The notes: a model not told the origin generated them from the sequence alone. A stretch of DNA of 35,068 nt from Candidatus Poribacteria bacterium (GCA_012963885.1 DTUY01000367.1:8840-43907), one strand, 5' to 3'; counted from the stretch's first letter, positions 8,207-17,456 are shown. Numbers and translations: made by a program.

Positions 8207-9225
8207 TAATCAGGTGCAGCGGCATCTCCGCTTTCGATCATACTCAGTAGCGGCGAATCTTCTATTTCAAGTGGTAAATTGATCTTTTGACGACGACGGC
8301 TAGATTCGTAGGTAGCAAAGATCAACTCGGTTGCTTGCAATGATTTTCGTCCGCTGAGCTCTGGTTCTTCACCAGTTTTGACGCACTCAATCAGGTTCAG
8401 TACCGATAACGTTGTGTCGTTATAACCTTCAGGAACAGCACCTTGCGGATCCACCGTTTCCCAGTCAGATGCTCCTCGAGCTAGTATGCGTAATGATACC
8501 CCGGCTGCGTGTACCTCGATTCTACCATGGGTGCCAATAAGTCGGTTGCCCGCACCTGCTACCCCGGTACCGCCTGTTCCAAGTAGACCTTCCAAACCAT
8601 TTTGCCAACGGATCCAGGATAACCCACAATTCTCAACTGGCACGCCAAACACCCGATGGGTTGCTGTGCTGTCAATTTGACCCATAACCCAATCTACCGG
8701 TTCATCGTTATTGTAAAAGAAGAACATATCAAACCAGTGGGTTCCCCAGTCTAGCAGATTGCCGCAGGCAGCTTCAACACGGACAAGATCGCCGATTGTT
8801 CCATCGTGTGCCAACTCCTTTGCTCTGACAAATTCGGCTCCAAATCGACGTTGATGACAAAAGGTAATCATGACATTGTTATCAAGACAGGCTTGGTACT
8901 GTTTTTTAGCTTCCCCCCAAGTGGGCGCCATCGGTTTTTCTGCATGAACGGCTCGAATACCACTGTTAGCTGCGTTGATAATCATGTCGGTGTGCATTTC
9001 AATCCAAGTGCAAACACTAACAAAATCAAGGTTCTCTTGATCTAGCATCTCCCTATAGTCCTGATAAGTGTTTGGTACATCAAAACTTTCGGCGAAATTG
9101 TTGGAACTTCCCTCAATTGGATCGGCACAGGCAATAATATCGACATCATCTGATGCTTGGTACCCTTGGGCATGTGCGCGTCCTCGTCCGCCACAACCGA
9201 TAATACCAGCTTTCATTTTGGCCAT
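8206..9225 (-). CDS. Gfo/Idh/MocA family oxidoreductase
   Basis: A 339-residue NAD(P)-dependent sugar or cyclitol dehydrogenase of the Gfo/Idh/MocA family, probably oxidising or epimerising a carbohydrate. The Rossmann motif is GCGGRGRAHA (residues 10-19). The signature Lys of the EKP motif is at 96-98 (HAEKPMAP), and the second catalytic block is DWGTHWFDM with His163 and Asp166. A strong AGGAGGA ribosome site lies five bases before the ATG at 9225. It follows the DUF6807 gene by 15 nt and overlaps the alpha/beta hydrolase start by one base. Pairing with DUF6807 and a xylose-isomerase-like TIM barrel is common in heterotrophs that take apart unusual sugars. The substrate cannot be read from sequence. 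Confidence 0.92.
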   Translation of the reverse strand: MAKMKAGIIGCGGRGRAHAQGYQASDDVDIIACADPIEGSSNNFAESFDVPNTYQDYREMLDQENLDFVSVCTWIEMHTDMIINAANSGIRAVHAEKPMAPTWGEAKKQYQACLDNNVMITFCHQRRFGAEFVRAKELAHDGTIGDLVRVEAACGNLLDWGTHWFDMFFFYNNDEPVDWVMGQIDSTATHRVFGVPVENCGLSWIRWQNGLEGLLGTGGTGVAGAGNRLIGTHGRIEVHAAGVSLRILARGASDWETVDPQGAVPEGYNDTTLSVLNLIECVKTGEEPELSGRKSLQATELIFATYESSRRRQKINLPLEIEDSPLLSMIESGDAAAPD

Positions 9226-9240
9226 AGAGTCCTCCTTTTT

Positions 9241-10107
9241 TTACTGTTGGTAATCTTGCGCAATTGTATTTAACAACCCCGCGTTTACATAACCACGATG
9301 TAAAATCACGCGATATTTAAACTTTAAAATTTTATCTCTGCTGAGCATGATAGATTCGTAATAGGTTGGTGACGGATGCAATAATCCGTAATTTTTGTTG
9401 TTGCGTACCCACCATGTTGTTGGATGACGGAGATTTGATGGGGAATCAATAATTGTAGCACCGTAAACTTGATTGTCTTCCGGATGAACTCCGGTCAAAC
9501 TGCACCATGTACTCTGATTACCGAATATCTTATCGGTATTGGTCCGACCGTTGGCATCGAGGGGTTCACCTGGAGTCAGCACATTATCAAATCGGATGGT
9601 CAGACCGCTATAGAAAAGTCCACCATCACCAGGTTTCCCGCGTTTAAGGTCGAAGGTGACATCTTGATTGTTTGGTTGAAAATCGAAAGAAATGTCAATG
9701 ACTAAATTGTCTGGATTCGGTGGATGTACAAAGGTTCGTCGAGTTTCCGACAGATGTTTGGTTTCCTTCCAATCAATCCAGAAGTTTTCGGTGGTGAAGG
9801 AAGCCCCATTTTGATCAAAAGATTGGTCGCAGATCTTCTGATGAACAATCCGACCATAGCCGGTTGGACTAGCATCTAGCGATGGTTGTTCCCAAAAATT
9901 CACGCCGTTGACCAATTTCCAGGCTATCCACATGCCTTGATGATGAACGTGGTCTGACGGTTGATTCATAGTTAAAATCGGCGAGTCTGGTAAGCGGAGA
10001 GGATGCCAATATGGCCGATACCCATCCAAGGGGAAATTGTAATCCATGATGATTTCATCCTGCCAGGTTAGGCGTAACCTGTTCCCAATTTGATTCAGTA
10101 AAAACAT
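9241..10107 (-). CDS. DUF6807 (PmoA-like) protein
   Basis: Protein of about 288 residues of the DUF6807 family, often labelled PmoA-like; the fold is probably a beta-sandwich, and a methane mono-oxygenase role is not implied. The family hallmarks are PYWHPL near the start, HVHHQGMWIAW, NGVNFWEQP, GLFYSGLTIRF, STWCSLTG and DSPSNLRHPTTWW. The frame is open up to a GTG at 10125 that overlaps the stop of the membrane-protein gene. The ATG at 10107 is the better start because a GGAG sits seven bases upstream and the family's first conserved strand follows directly. The gene sits between the membrane protein and the Gfo/Idh dehydrogenase. In many genomes this family co-occurs with such dehydrogenases, suggesting a sugar-processing role, possibly a lyase or binding protein. 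Confidence 0.85.
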   Translation of the reverse strand: MFLLNQIGNRLRLTWQDEIIMDYNFPLDGYRPYWHPLRLPDSPILTMNQPSDHVHHQGMWIAWKLVNGVNFWEQPSLDASPTGYGRIVHQKICDQSFDQNGASFTTENFWIDWKETKHLSETRRTFVHPPNPDNLVIDISFDFQPNNQDVTFDLKRGKPGDGGLFYSGLTIRFDNVLTPGEPLDANGRTNTDKIFGNQSTWCSLTGVHPEDNQVYGATIIDSPSNLRHPTTWWVRNNKNYGLLHPSPTYYESIMLSRDKILKFKYRVILHRGYVNAGLLNTIAQDYQQ

Positions 10108-10121
10108 AACACAACTCCATT

Positions 10122-12449
10122 TCACATTCGATTCAGAATTTGCGTGCCGTTGATGTTGATTGCAAGTTCATAATTCTCTTTCAGGTATCGGGCAATAATT
10201 GGATGTCGTTGTTCGCTAGGAATACCATCAATGTTATCAAACCAGCCACCGGTTTTGAAAATTACTAGGTTTGTTTTATCATTTTTCAAATCATTAATGA
10301 CTTCCGTTTGCATATCAGGTGTTGATGCGTAGGCTACCTGGTGATACCGTGTTGCACTTGGGCGATTAGCAAAAAAGTAGTAAGCACCTTGGCTGGTAAA
10401 GTCAAAGATCTTCTCGTTAGGCTGTGTCTTATTTTGAATATAGGTAACGACACGAGCAACGTGTTCTGCTTGGTCAGTTGGTATATTTTCTCTGCCCACT
10501 CTTTTCAGTATAAGATGTTCTTCCACCAATTTCGAGCTTCGGTTCATGAATTGATGCACTCGTGATTTAAAAGCATGCACTGGATGATGTACCTCTTGCA
10601 GATAGTAAGCCATGCCGGTGCTTAGAACACCGATGAGGATGGCTGCCCAGATTTGATCCGTTTTTTGACGGACAAGCTGGTCAATACCACGTTCGATGAT
10701 AAGGATACCGATTACCCATAAAAATGTCGACCCGAAAATGAGATGCCCTCCATCAGACCGACCAAGTGCAGTACGAAAAAAAGTCGCTCCGCCAAGAAGT
10801 GTAAGAAGAAGTCGGATGCAACCGTCACTATTCCAAAATCCACCACGAATTAATCGGTATGCCAAGTAACTGGCAGTCACCACGAAGATGGCGATAGGAA
10901 GGTACCACCGGAACCCTTCACTTTTTATGAAAACCATCCATTGATTTTGAACCGCAGGATCGTTTAACGGTTTCAGTATGCTTGATAGTGATGGAAACCG
11001 TAATCCCCAAGTTGGGACTTGGTATCGGCACTGAATCCAGATGTTGATAACTAAATCGTCTAGCGCACCATGCAAAATGAAATAGGTTAAAACCGGTAAG
11101 CTTCCGATTAAGACACCACTGCCGTAACATCCCAGTGGCAATAGCTGTTTTCGTTTGGAGGGCTCTCGTCGAACTCCGTAGAGAAAAAGGAAGATGCTGG
11201 TTGATCCAAGCGTATACAGTCCGATTTCAGTGCTGTACCAAAAGGCCAGATTAGCAAAAAAACCCGCTGTGATCAATTTCCAGCCGAAAGCCACACTGTA
11301 CGTGAACGTTTCTTTCAGCTTTTGGCGAACCCTGTTTCCTATAGTTCGAGCTGAATGAGGCCAAGGAAATGATGCGGAAGTGTTTAATAGGTTCCAACCA
11401 GCGTATAATCCATCGTCGTGATGGGTTTTTAAGTAATTGGCAACCCAAGCAAAACTGATTAAAGCGAGACTGTGTCGAGCCGTTACCCAATTTCCTTCTG
11501 ATGCCATGATTAGGGTCAGTAGAATAGACGGAATGGTGCCGAAACGAAAAAGCTGTGTGCCGAGCAAGTAAATTGCAACATACCCAAATGGTTCTAAAAG
11601 GTGCGACATTTTTCGGACACCTTCAAGAGAAACCCCAAAGATTTTGCTGCCTAACCAGGCGAGCCCCGCATTCTGAAATAGTCCATGTTGTAGATAGATA
11701 TCTCGAAATGGTAAACCACCGTGCATCATCTCGTTCAGTGGTGCCAATCGTTCACCTTCGTGAAATAGATCAATTGTTGAAGAACCATGTCCGGAATAAA
11801 TCAGTGAATAGATCAGGGTTGGTAGGATGAGGAATTTGCAGATTCGAAATACTGGATGATTAAACCTACGTTTCTCAACAATATGCCTGTAGATTTGTTG
11901 TTGCTTGGTTGCTTCAACTGGGAGAGTCGGTGTTGATCTATTTCTTCCTTTAATGTGCCATCCAATAATTCCGATTTTAGTAATAAATACCAATGCCATC
12001 GGTAGGACCAATCCAAACAGTGGATTTCGGTGGAGATCCCAGATGCGGTACCATGTTAATAGCAAAAAGGAGGAAGCAAGAGCATTCCGTCTCAGCAACA
12101 AAACTGTTGGCTGGCGTACCCATTTGGCAACAACCTGAGAAAAGATGACCCAGCAGAACGTGTAAATAAGGGTTGTTGTCGGAATACCAATCAGTGCCAG
12201 CAGATAATAGAAAAGTTCCTGATGCTTTGGGTAGTTGTTAACGCCAACCCAGCCAATGACTTCTGATGTATGCGGTTGAAAAAGGAGAAACTTGTGAATC
12301 CAGAAGCCAAAGGCAGTGGCAAGTGAAAACGCTGAAGCGACGACTAAGGCATGATACAGTCGAACGTTGGGCTCTTGTATCTGTTTGAGATTGACATATA
12401 GAAAAGATTTCCGGCCCATTTGAAAGGTGATTAGTTTGTTAGCTTTCAA
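10122..12449 (-). CDS. Multi-spanning GT-C-like membrane protein
   Basis: A 775-residue integral membrane protein with about 12-14 hydrophobic helices, a loop motif and a soluble C-terminal domain, resembling GT-C glycosyltransferases that use polyprenyl-phosphate sugars. The most telling segment is at 227-257, DLFHEGERLAP, MMHGGLPFRD and IYLQHG, a pattern shared by a family of large uncharacterised membrane proteins in which an acidic residue lies in the first large loop. A later loop has GRSDGGHLIFGS. From about residue 640 the chain is soluble (AEHVARVVTYIQNKTQPNEKIF onward), as in GT39/GT83-like proteins. The listed start is a TTG overlapping the TIM-barrel gene by 11 nt; an ATG at 12419 is the alternative, and neither has a clear ribosome site. 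Glycosyltransferase activity is inferred from topology only. Confidence 0.7.
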   Translation of the reverse strand: MKANKLITFQMGRKSFLYVNLKQIQEPNVRLYHALVVASAFSLATAFGFWIHKFLLFQPHTSEVIGWVGVNNYPKHQELFYYLLALIGIPTTTLIYTFCWVIFSQVVAKWVRQPTVLLLRRNALASSFLLLTWYRIWDLHRNPLFGLVLPMALVFITKIGIIGWHIKGRNRSTPTLPVEATKQQQIYRHIVEKRRFNHPVFRICKFLILPTLIYSLIYSGHGSSTIDLFHEGERLAPLNEMMHGGLPFRDIYLQHGLFQNAGLAWLGSKIFGVSLEGVRKMSHLLEPFGYVAIYLLGTQLFRFGTIPSILLTLIMASEGNWVTARHSLALISFAWVANYLKTHHDDGLYAGWNLLNTSASFPWPHSARTIGNRVRQKLKETFTYSVAFGWKLITAGFFANLAFWYSTEIGLYTLGSTSIFLFLYGVRREPSKRKQLLPLGCYGSGVLIGSLPVLTYFILHGALDDLVINIWIQCRYQVPTWGLRFPSLSSILKPLNDPAVQNQWMVFIKSEGFRWYLPIAIFVVTASYLAYRLIRGGFWNSDGCIRLLLTLLGGATFFRTALGRSDGGHLIFGSTFLWVIGILIIERGIDQLVRQKTDQIWAAILIGVLSTGMAYYLQEVHHPVHAFKSRVHQFMNRSSKLVEEHLILKRVGRENIPTDQAEHVARVVTYIQNKTQPNEKIFDFTSQGAYYFFANRPSATRYHQVAYASTPDMQTEVINDLKNDKTNLVIFKTGGWFDNIDGIPSEQRHPIIARYLKENYELAININGTQILNRM

Positions 12450-13251
12450 CGACGGCTTTCATTTTGTCCAAACCGATTTTCGCTACTTCAAGCGGATCCT
12501 GTTCCCAGTAGTTTGGATTGAATAGCTCCAGAGAGATGACACCACTATATCCGGAAGAACGCAGGATTGAGATCATCTGTCCCAGATCAAGGATACCGTC
12601 ACCTGGATAGACACGATCCGCATCGGTTTGTGTCTCTCGTGCGGGCGAAGCCGGAGCGTCGTTAAAATGGAAGACTGCTATTTTTTCAGCCGGGATTCCC
12701 TGAATGTCTTCGGTCTCTCCGCCGCCACGAAAGATATGGAATGGATCTAGTACGATCGTACTGTCAGGATGATTCGCCCTTTCGATGATCTGCCAGGCGT
12801 CTTTAACTTGATTTACGCCTTGGACAAAGCCGAGAAATTCCATGGCTGGCGATATACCGAGTTTTCGTCCAATTTCAAGTAGTTCCCGATAATTTTTCCC
12901 ACCGAGTTCTAGGTCCGCTTCCTCCATTGGGGGACTGGCAACAATCCGTTGGGATCCGATAGCGATTGCTTGATTCATGCGGCGTTTGGTTTCCTCAATT
13001 GCCTGCACGTGTTCGTACCCAGTTGTGTTTAACCATCCGTGCAGGGCGATAACTGTTGGTACAGTTAGACCGTGATCTCCTAGTGCTGATTTAACATCGG
13101 ACAACGAACCTCCATCCTCTTCGTATGCCGTTAGATCATCGTTCCATAACTCTATTGCCTCATAACCAGCTGAGGCGGCAACTTTAATCTTATCCATTAG
13201 CCCAGAAGGGCGAATAGTACTCGTGTTTAAACCAAGTTTAAATTGATTCAT
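12439..13251 (-). CDS. Sugar phosphate isomerase/epimerase (xylose-isomerase-like TIM barrel)
   Basis: A 270-residue TIM-barrel enzyme of the AP-endonuclease-2/xylose-isomerase-like superfamily, which uses a divalent metal for sugar or inositol isomerisation, epimerisation or dehydration. The likely metal ligands are in order: Glu138 (AMEFLGF), Asp169 (VLDPFH), His195 (FHFND) and Glu242 (SLELFNP). The family-typical RVYPGDG occurs at about 213-219. A clear AGGAG ribosome site lies seven bases before the ATG at 13251. It is the first gene of the leftward accessory operon and diverges from the second Gfo/Idh gene. Enzymes of this type act with Gfo/Idh dehydrogenases in inositol and rare-sugar pathways. 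The exact substrate is unknown. Confidence 0.9.
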   Translation of the reverse strand: MNQFKLGLNTSTIRPSGLMDKIKVAASAGYEAIELWNDDLTAYEEDGGSLSDVKSALGDHGLTVPTVIALHGWLNTTGYEHVQAIEETKRRMNQAIAIGSQRIVASPPMEEADLELGGKNYRELLEIGRKLGISPAMEFLGFVQGVNQVKDAWQIIERANHPDSTIVLDPFHIFRGGGETEDIQGIPAEKIAVFHFNDAPASPARETQTDADRVYPGDGILDLGQMISILRSSGYSGVISLELFNPNYWEQDPLEVAKIGLDKMKAVVES

Positions 13252-13380
13252 TAAATTTCTCCTGATTGCTTCTTTCCCTTTAGGGGTTTTATGAAGTTCG
13301 AGGGGGTCGTTTCGGCAGATGATGCCAATTTGTCATTCCGTCTCTGTTTTCAGTTTGGGCCTAGAAAAATTGCTAAACTA

Positions 13381-13386
13381 ATTATA
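13381..13386 (-). promoter_or_regulatory. Possible -10 box of the leftward accessory operon
   Basis: A perfect leftward TATAAT (13386-13381) in an AT-rich context, about 130 nt before the TIM-barrel start. No good -35 is seen at 16-18 nt spacing, so the call is tentative. Confidence 0.35.
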
Positions 13387-13446
13387 ACACCGCCGCAATT
13401 TTTTTTCTATTTCTAGAATTCTCAAGTTGAAGTTGAATAAATTAAC

Positions 13447-13476
13447 TTGATTCGATTTTAAGTCAGTAGGTATAAT
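13447..13476 (+). promoter_or_regulatory. Sigma70-type promoter of the Gfo/Idh-TPR pair
   Basis: TTGATT at 13447-13452, an 18-nt spacer, and a perfect TATAAT at 13471-13476. Transcription would start near 13483, giving a leader of about 75 nt with an AGGAG at 13541. Confidence 0.7.
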
Positions 13477-13556
13477 GTGATTTATATCGTTTTTTTGCGG
13501 GCACAATCAAAATTCTATAAGCAAGAACGTACATCAAATCAGGAGATTTGATCAAA

Positions 13557-14687
13557 ATGAGTAAGAACGACAAGATTCGGGTTGGCGTCATTGGACCGGG
13601 AGGTGCTGGTCGCGGAAACACACTCGCATTTGCAACTCGTGATGACGTTGATATGGTTGCTGCAGCCGATACAAGTGAGGATAGCCTCAATGCATTGGAA
13701 AACTCAATGCGAGAGCAAATTGAAGGTTATAAAGAAGACAGTTTCAAACGTTACCTTGGCGATTATGAATTTATTGAGATGTTAAATAAAGAAGACCTTG
13801 ATATTGTTGGTATTTTCTCTCCACATTCCCTGCATGATCTGAATATTCGCTATGCTTTGCGGGCAGGTTGCAGTGTAATGGTTGAGAAGCCTATGGCGAA
13901 CCATGTTGGAGATGCAATTGCTGTTACAAGGATGGCTATGGGACGAGGTCTTCACCTGGTTATAGGCTATCAGCGTCATTATTCCAATACGTATTTAACT
14001 GGTAGAAAAGCAATTTCGGATGGGCTGATTGGTGATATCGAGAAATTTGATGTCTATTTGGCACAACGGTGGGGAGCCGGCGGATGGCGCGGCGACCCTA
14101 GGTTTTCCGGTGGTGGGCAACCCAATGATTCAGGAAGTCACCTGCAAGATATTTTTTTGTGGATGACGGGATTTTTACCGAAAAAACTGCATGGAACCAC
14201 AGACATGGTATTTGAAGATGATGAGGGGAACGTAATACCGAAATTTGTTGAGATTAATTCCGATTCTGAAGTAACTATGGATAATGGTGCAGTTGGTCGC
14301 ATAAAGATTGTTGGTAATACTGACGTTGGATTTGAAGAGTGGGTTGTTCTCGAAGGTGATGAAGGCAAACTCGAAATAAAAAGTGGCGTTCACTACACTT
14401 CAAAAGGTGGGGAAACTCAGGAACTCCTATATGATCGTCCGGAAGGTTATCCGGAAAGTAAGGTTGATCAGATCGTCGGATTGGTCAAAGGTGACTATGA
14501 TGCAAACTATACTTCGGGGATTAATGGTATTCGTACTGCTTGGTTGACCAACTCAATAATTGAAGCTGGTAAAGGAGTGGATGAATGGAATACAGTGGAT
14601 TGCGATTTACTGGTTGAACGGGAAGGTTATGACCGACAATATGTGCATAATCTTATTAAAGAATGCGAAAACAAGAACATGTATTAG
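13557..14687 (+). CDS. Gfo/Idh/MocA family oxidoreductase (second)
   Basis: A 376-residue NAD(P)-dependent dehydrogenase of the Gfo/Idh/MocA family, distinct from the copy at 8206-9225. The Rossmann loop is IGPGGAGRG (12-20), the EKP motif is at 110-112 and the C-terminal alpha/beta block has WRGDPRFSGGG, followed by DSGSHLQDIFLWM with His195 and Asp198. The frame is open back to a TTG at 13548, but that is only two bases from the AGGAG at 13541-13545. The ATG at 13557 has an 11-nt spacing and starts the normal family N-terminus, so I chose it. A clear promoter lies upstream. It precedes a TPR lipoprotein gene by about 20 nt. It probably oxidises a sugar or sugar alcohol; its position opposite the accessory operon suggests a shared inducer. 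Confidence 0.92.
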   Translation: MSKNDKIRVGVIGPGGAGRGNTLAFATRDDVDMVAAADTSEDSLNALENSMREQIEGYKEDSFKRYLGDYEFIEMLNKEDLDIVGIFSPHSLHDLNIRYALRAGCSVMVEKPMANHVGDAIAVTRMAMGRGLHLVIGYQRHYSNTYLTGRKAISDGLIGDIEKFDVYLAQRWGAGGWRGDPRFSGGGQPNDSGSHLQDIFLWMTGFLPKKLHGTTDMVFEDDEGNVIPKFVEINSDSEVTMDNGAVGRIKIVGNTDVGFEEWVVLEGDEGKLEIKSGVHYTSKGGETQELLYDRPEGYPESKVDQIVGLVKGDYDANYTSGINGIRTAWLTNSIIEAGKGVDEWNTVDCDLLVEREGYDRQYVHNLIKECENKNMY

Positions 14688-14707
14688 AACAGAAGATGGA
14701 AAAAATT

Positions 14708-16636
14708 ATGAAAATACCAAAACTGGTTATGGTTATGGTAGTAGCTTTTGTCATTTTGTATGGATGTTTATCAACTTCTGGTGGGCTGGGGCAGGCTGAA
14801 AAATTTATTGCAGAAAAAGACTATCAGGGTGCAGTAGACACCTATAACGAGATTATTCAATCCCAACTTAGTAGTGATCAGGGGCGAAAAGCTCAACTCG
14901 GTTTGGCTAAGCTTTATATCGAAAAAATGGATCTTCCGGAACAAGGTATTGAAATCTATCAAAACCTGACTGAAGCTGCACCAGAAAGCCCAGAAGCTGC
15001 AGAAGCCCATTATAAATGTGGAATCTGCAACTATAAAGCTGAGAAGTATGGGGAAGCTGCGAAGTCTTTTAACGTTGTCATAAACAAATTTCCAAATCTT
15101 GAGTGGGCTAATAATGCTCAATTGATGTTGGCCAAGAGTTACGAGAAAGCTCAGAATTTCGAAAAAGCTGCCGAAATCTATGACAATTTCGCCAATCGCA
15201 ATCCGAAAAATGAGCGTGCTGCAACAGCGCTTATAAATAAAGCTCGGATTGAAAGAAACTACCTGAAAAATACTGAAGAGGCAACAAATACTTACCAACG
15301 AGTGGTAAGGAAATATGGGTTATTGGAAGAAGCAAGTAATCAATTGAGCGAGGCAACAAAAGAACTGGAAGCACTCGGCGCAGTTGTTCCTGAACCCGAT
15401 AATCCGTTAGCATCCAGAGCGGGGCGTGCCTTACAAAAACAGCGTGACCGACTTGAAAGAGATCGACCACGAAACACATCTGGCCGAAGTCCTGCTATGG
15501 GCAATGTAAGAGAGTTGGTACAAAACTCTGGTTTTGGTGTTAGTGCAGGGGAAGTGATGTCTACTTTTGGTTCAATTCAGACCGATGAACAGGGGACTTT
15601 TCATGATGCTATGCTAATGATTGCTAACATGACATACCAAGAAGAAAACTATCGTGATGCTGGGGCACTCTATTTTCGTGCCATAAGCCTTGCTAAAGCT
15701 GATGATGCCAAAATTGATCCCTATTCTCACGTAAAGCTTTCAATTTGCTATCGAAAACTCGGCATGCATACGCGTGCCGATGAAGTGTTGCAGCAAGCCC
15801 TGAGAAAGGACAGAGAAGTTCTGGACGTTATTATCCGGTCCGGACAAAGTCAATACATAAATGAAGAGTATGAAAAAGCGGCTGAAACCTATAAATCGGT
15901 TCTGGGATTTAACCGTAAAAAGGATCCTGAGATTTACTGGAAATTAAGTTTAATTCACAAAAAGACGAAAGAGCCTGAAAAAGAAATGGAATACCTTGAA
16001 CGAGCAATCGTCGGGGACATGGAGTATGTAGACGCGCTTCAAAGTTTAGCAGAAGTGTTGCATTACCGACTGGGCAATACTGAGAGAGCGGGATTCTACC
16101 AAGATTTAGTGGATGGAAAAGGTAATACCTATGAAGTCCAGAGAGAGCTTGGAAATTTGTGTTATAAATACGCCAGTTACTCACGCGCGAAAACTAAGTA
16201 TCGTATTGCCGCACGCAATGTGATGCGAGAGCTTGAGAAAGTAAAGGGAGAAGCTGAAAAGCGGTCTTTAACTAATTTGTACCTTGAGTCACTGGTTCAT
16301 GTCAGTATGTCAGACTATAAGTTCGGGAAAGAAGAAGAGGCTGTTAAAACAATCGAGGGACTAGCTGAAGACTATCCGGATCATGCTCTAATCGACTATG
16401 GTCGAGGACAGGTTGCCTTGTTGAAAGAAGATACGGAAGCTGCAATTGGGCTTTTTAATTCTTCAATTGAAAAAGATCCGAGGTCTGATGCGGCTCCAAC
16501 TGTACTTGGGAATTACTATATGTCGGTTGATAAAACCAACGAAGCAATTGCAGTGTGGGAGCATTTCCTACAAAACAATCGTTACCATAAGAAGCTTCGT
16601 AAACGTCTTAATCAGGCCAAGAAACTAGTCGAATGA
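14708..16636 (+). CDS. TPR-repeat lipoprotein
   Basis: Protein of about 642 residues built of tetratricopeptide repeats behind a lipoprotein signal. The ATG at 14708 opens on MKIPKLVMVMVVAFVILYGC, with lipobox LYGC and the modified Cys at residue 20. Two earlier in-frame ATGs (14663, 14696) would put extra charged residues before the signal, and the first overlaps the Gfo/Idh gene, so they are less likely. The first repeat block (about 25-215) is YbgF/BamD-like, with motifs such as KDYQGAVDTYNEII, YGEAAKSFNVVINKFP and NFEKAAEIYDNF. A charged Arg/Gly-rich linker lies near 235-285 and a second TPR block runs to the end. It would be anchored in a membrane facing the periplasm as a scaffold. The function is otherwise unknown. 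Confidence 0.82.
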   Translation: MKIPKLVMVMVVAFVILYGCLSTSGGLGQAEKFIAEKDYQGAVDTYNEIIQSQLSSDQGRKAQLGLAKLYIEKMDLPEQGIEIYQNLTEAAPESPEAAEAHYKCGICNYKAEKYGEAAKSFNVVINKFPNLEWANNAQLMLAKSYEKAQNFEKAAEIYDNFANRNPKNERAATALINKARIERNYLKNTEEATNTYQRVVRKYGLLEEASNQLSEATKELEALGAVVPEPDNPLASRAGRALQKQRDRLERDRPRNTSGRSPAMGNVRELVQNSGFGVSAGEVMSTFGSIQTDEQGTFHDAMLMIANMTYQEENYRDAGALYFRAISLAKADDAKIDPYSHVKLSICYRKLGMHTRADEVLQQALRKDREVLDVIIRSGQSQYINEEYEKAAETYKSVLGFNRKKDPEIYWKLSLIHKKTKEPEKEMEYLERAIVGDMEYVDALQSLAEVLHYRLGNTERAGFYQDLVDGKGNTYEVQRELGNLCYKYASYSRAKTKYRIAARNVMRELEKVKGEAEKRSLTNLYLESLVHVSMSDYKFGKEEEAVKTIEGLAEDYPDHALIDYGRGQVALLKEDTEAAIGLFNSSIEKDPRSDAAPTVLGNYYMSVDKTNEAIAVWEHFLQNNRYHKKLRKRLNQAKKLVE

Positions 16637-16657
16637 ACCAACACAATGGATTTTGGA

Positions 16658-17425
16658 TCAAAAGTTTAAGGTGTAGTTAACAGCGTTTCGAAAAATTGCC
16701 AGTCCATCCCCTTCTTCCGGTAAATTTTCACGTGTCCAGCGAGGGTGATTATGCCGGATAAGGTAACGTTCTGGGTGAGGCATCATTCCTAAAATCCTTC
16801 CAGTGGGATCACAGACACCAGCAATATTTCGATGAGATCCATTTGGATTGTTCGGATAGCCTGACGGCATGTAACGGAAGACTATCTGACCGTTTGCTTC
16901 AAGCTGATCTAGGATTGGATCCGAGGCGATAAATCGCCCTTCAGCGTGTGCGACGGGCAAGTAAATCTCATTTTTCAAACCCTCAGTGAAGACTGACATG
17001 TTTTTATCTGTTTTCAGATTCACCCAACGACACTCAAATTTGGTTGATGTATTCATTGCCAGTGTTGCTTGCTGATCGATCTGCTGGGAGTTTATCCTAG
17101 GTAGAAGACCTGATCTAACCAATACTTGGAATCCGTTGCATATTCCAAGTATTAATCCTCCCCGGTCGACAAATTCCGTAACTTGGTCAATTAATTTGAA
17201 CTTAATCTCGTTGGCGAGCAGAATTCCGGCAGCGATGTCGTCACCATATGAAAATCCACCTGGAATTGCCATAATGTGGTAATCGATGAGGTAGATTTGA
17301 TTATTGATCAATTTGTTTATGTGAACTAGACTTGTGTCAGCACCCGCCAATTGAAAGGCGTAATCCGTTTCATAATCACAGTTTGTTCCTGCTGTACGGA
17401 GGATTAGGACTTTGGGTTTGGTCAT
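16658..17425 (-). CDS. purQ: Phosphoribosylformylglycinamidine synthase glutaminase subunit
   Basis: A 255-residue class I glutamine amidotransferase subunit of FGAM synthase. It releases ammonia from glutamine for the fourth step of purine synthesis, acting with PurL (and PurS in small-subunit systems). The nucleophile is Cys96 in GICNGFQVL, with the His217-Glu219 pair in MPHPERYL. The opening KVLILRTAGTNCD and the GGFSYGDD oxyanion loop are typical. The length is slightly above that of the 220-230-residue PurQ of Bacillus. It follows purL by 31 nt and is the last gene of the housekeeping block, convergent with the TPR gene. No intrinsic terminator is seen in the 21 nt between the convergent stops. 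Confidence 0.95.
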   Translation of the reverse strand: MTKPKVLILRTAGTNCDYETDYAFQLAGADTSLVHINKLINNQIYLIDYHIMAIPGGFSYGDDIAAGILLANEIKFKLIDQVTEFVDRGGLILGICNGFQVLVRSGLLPRINSQQIDQQATLAMNTSTKFECRWVNLKTDKNMSVFTEGLKNEIYLPVAHAEGRFIASDPILDQLEANGQIVFRYMPSGYPNNPNGSHRNIAGVCDPTGRILGMMPHPERYLIRHNHPRWTRENLPEEGDGLAIFRNAVNYTLNF

Positions 17426-17456
17426 AGACCGTTGTCTTTCTCTTTTATTTTATGGT

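Larger units (their letters stand above)
13252..13556. other. Divergent intergenic region
   Basis: A gene-free stretch of 305 nt between the leftward TIM-barrel operon and the rightward Gfo/Idh gene. Its right half holds a good rightward sigma70-type promoter and a weaker leftward -10 box. The left half (13270-13380) shows no repeat, hairpin or small gene that I can support; it would be the leader of the leftward operon. Confidence 0.6.

Noticed and set aside
13548..13556. TTG at 13548 as the start of the rightward Gfo/Idh gene
   Set aside because: It is two bases from the AGGAG; the ATG at 13557 has a workable spacing and a normal family N-terminus.
14771..16184. Leftward frames of up to 175 codons inside the TPR lipoprotein gene
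   Set aside because: They are antisense shadows of a clear TPR protein and show no family features.
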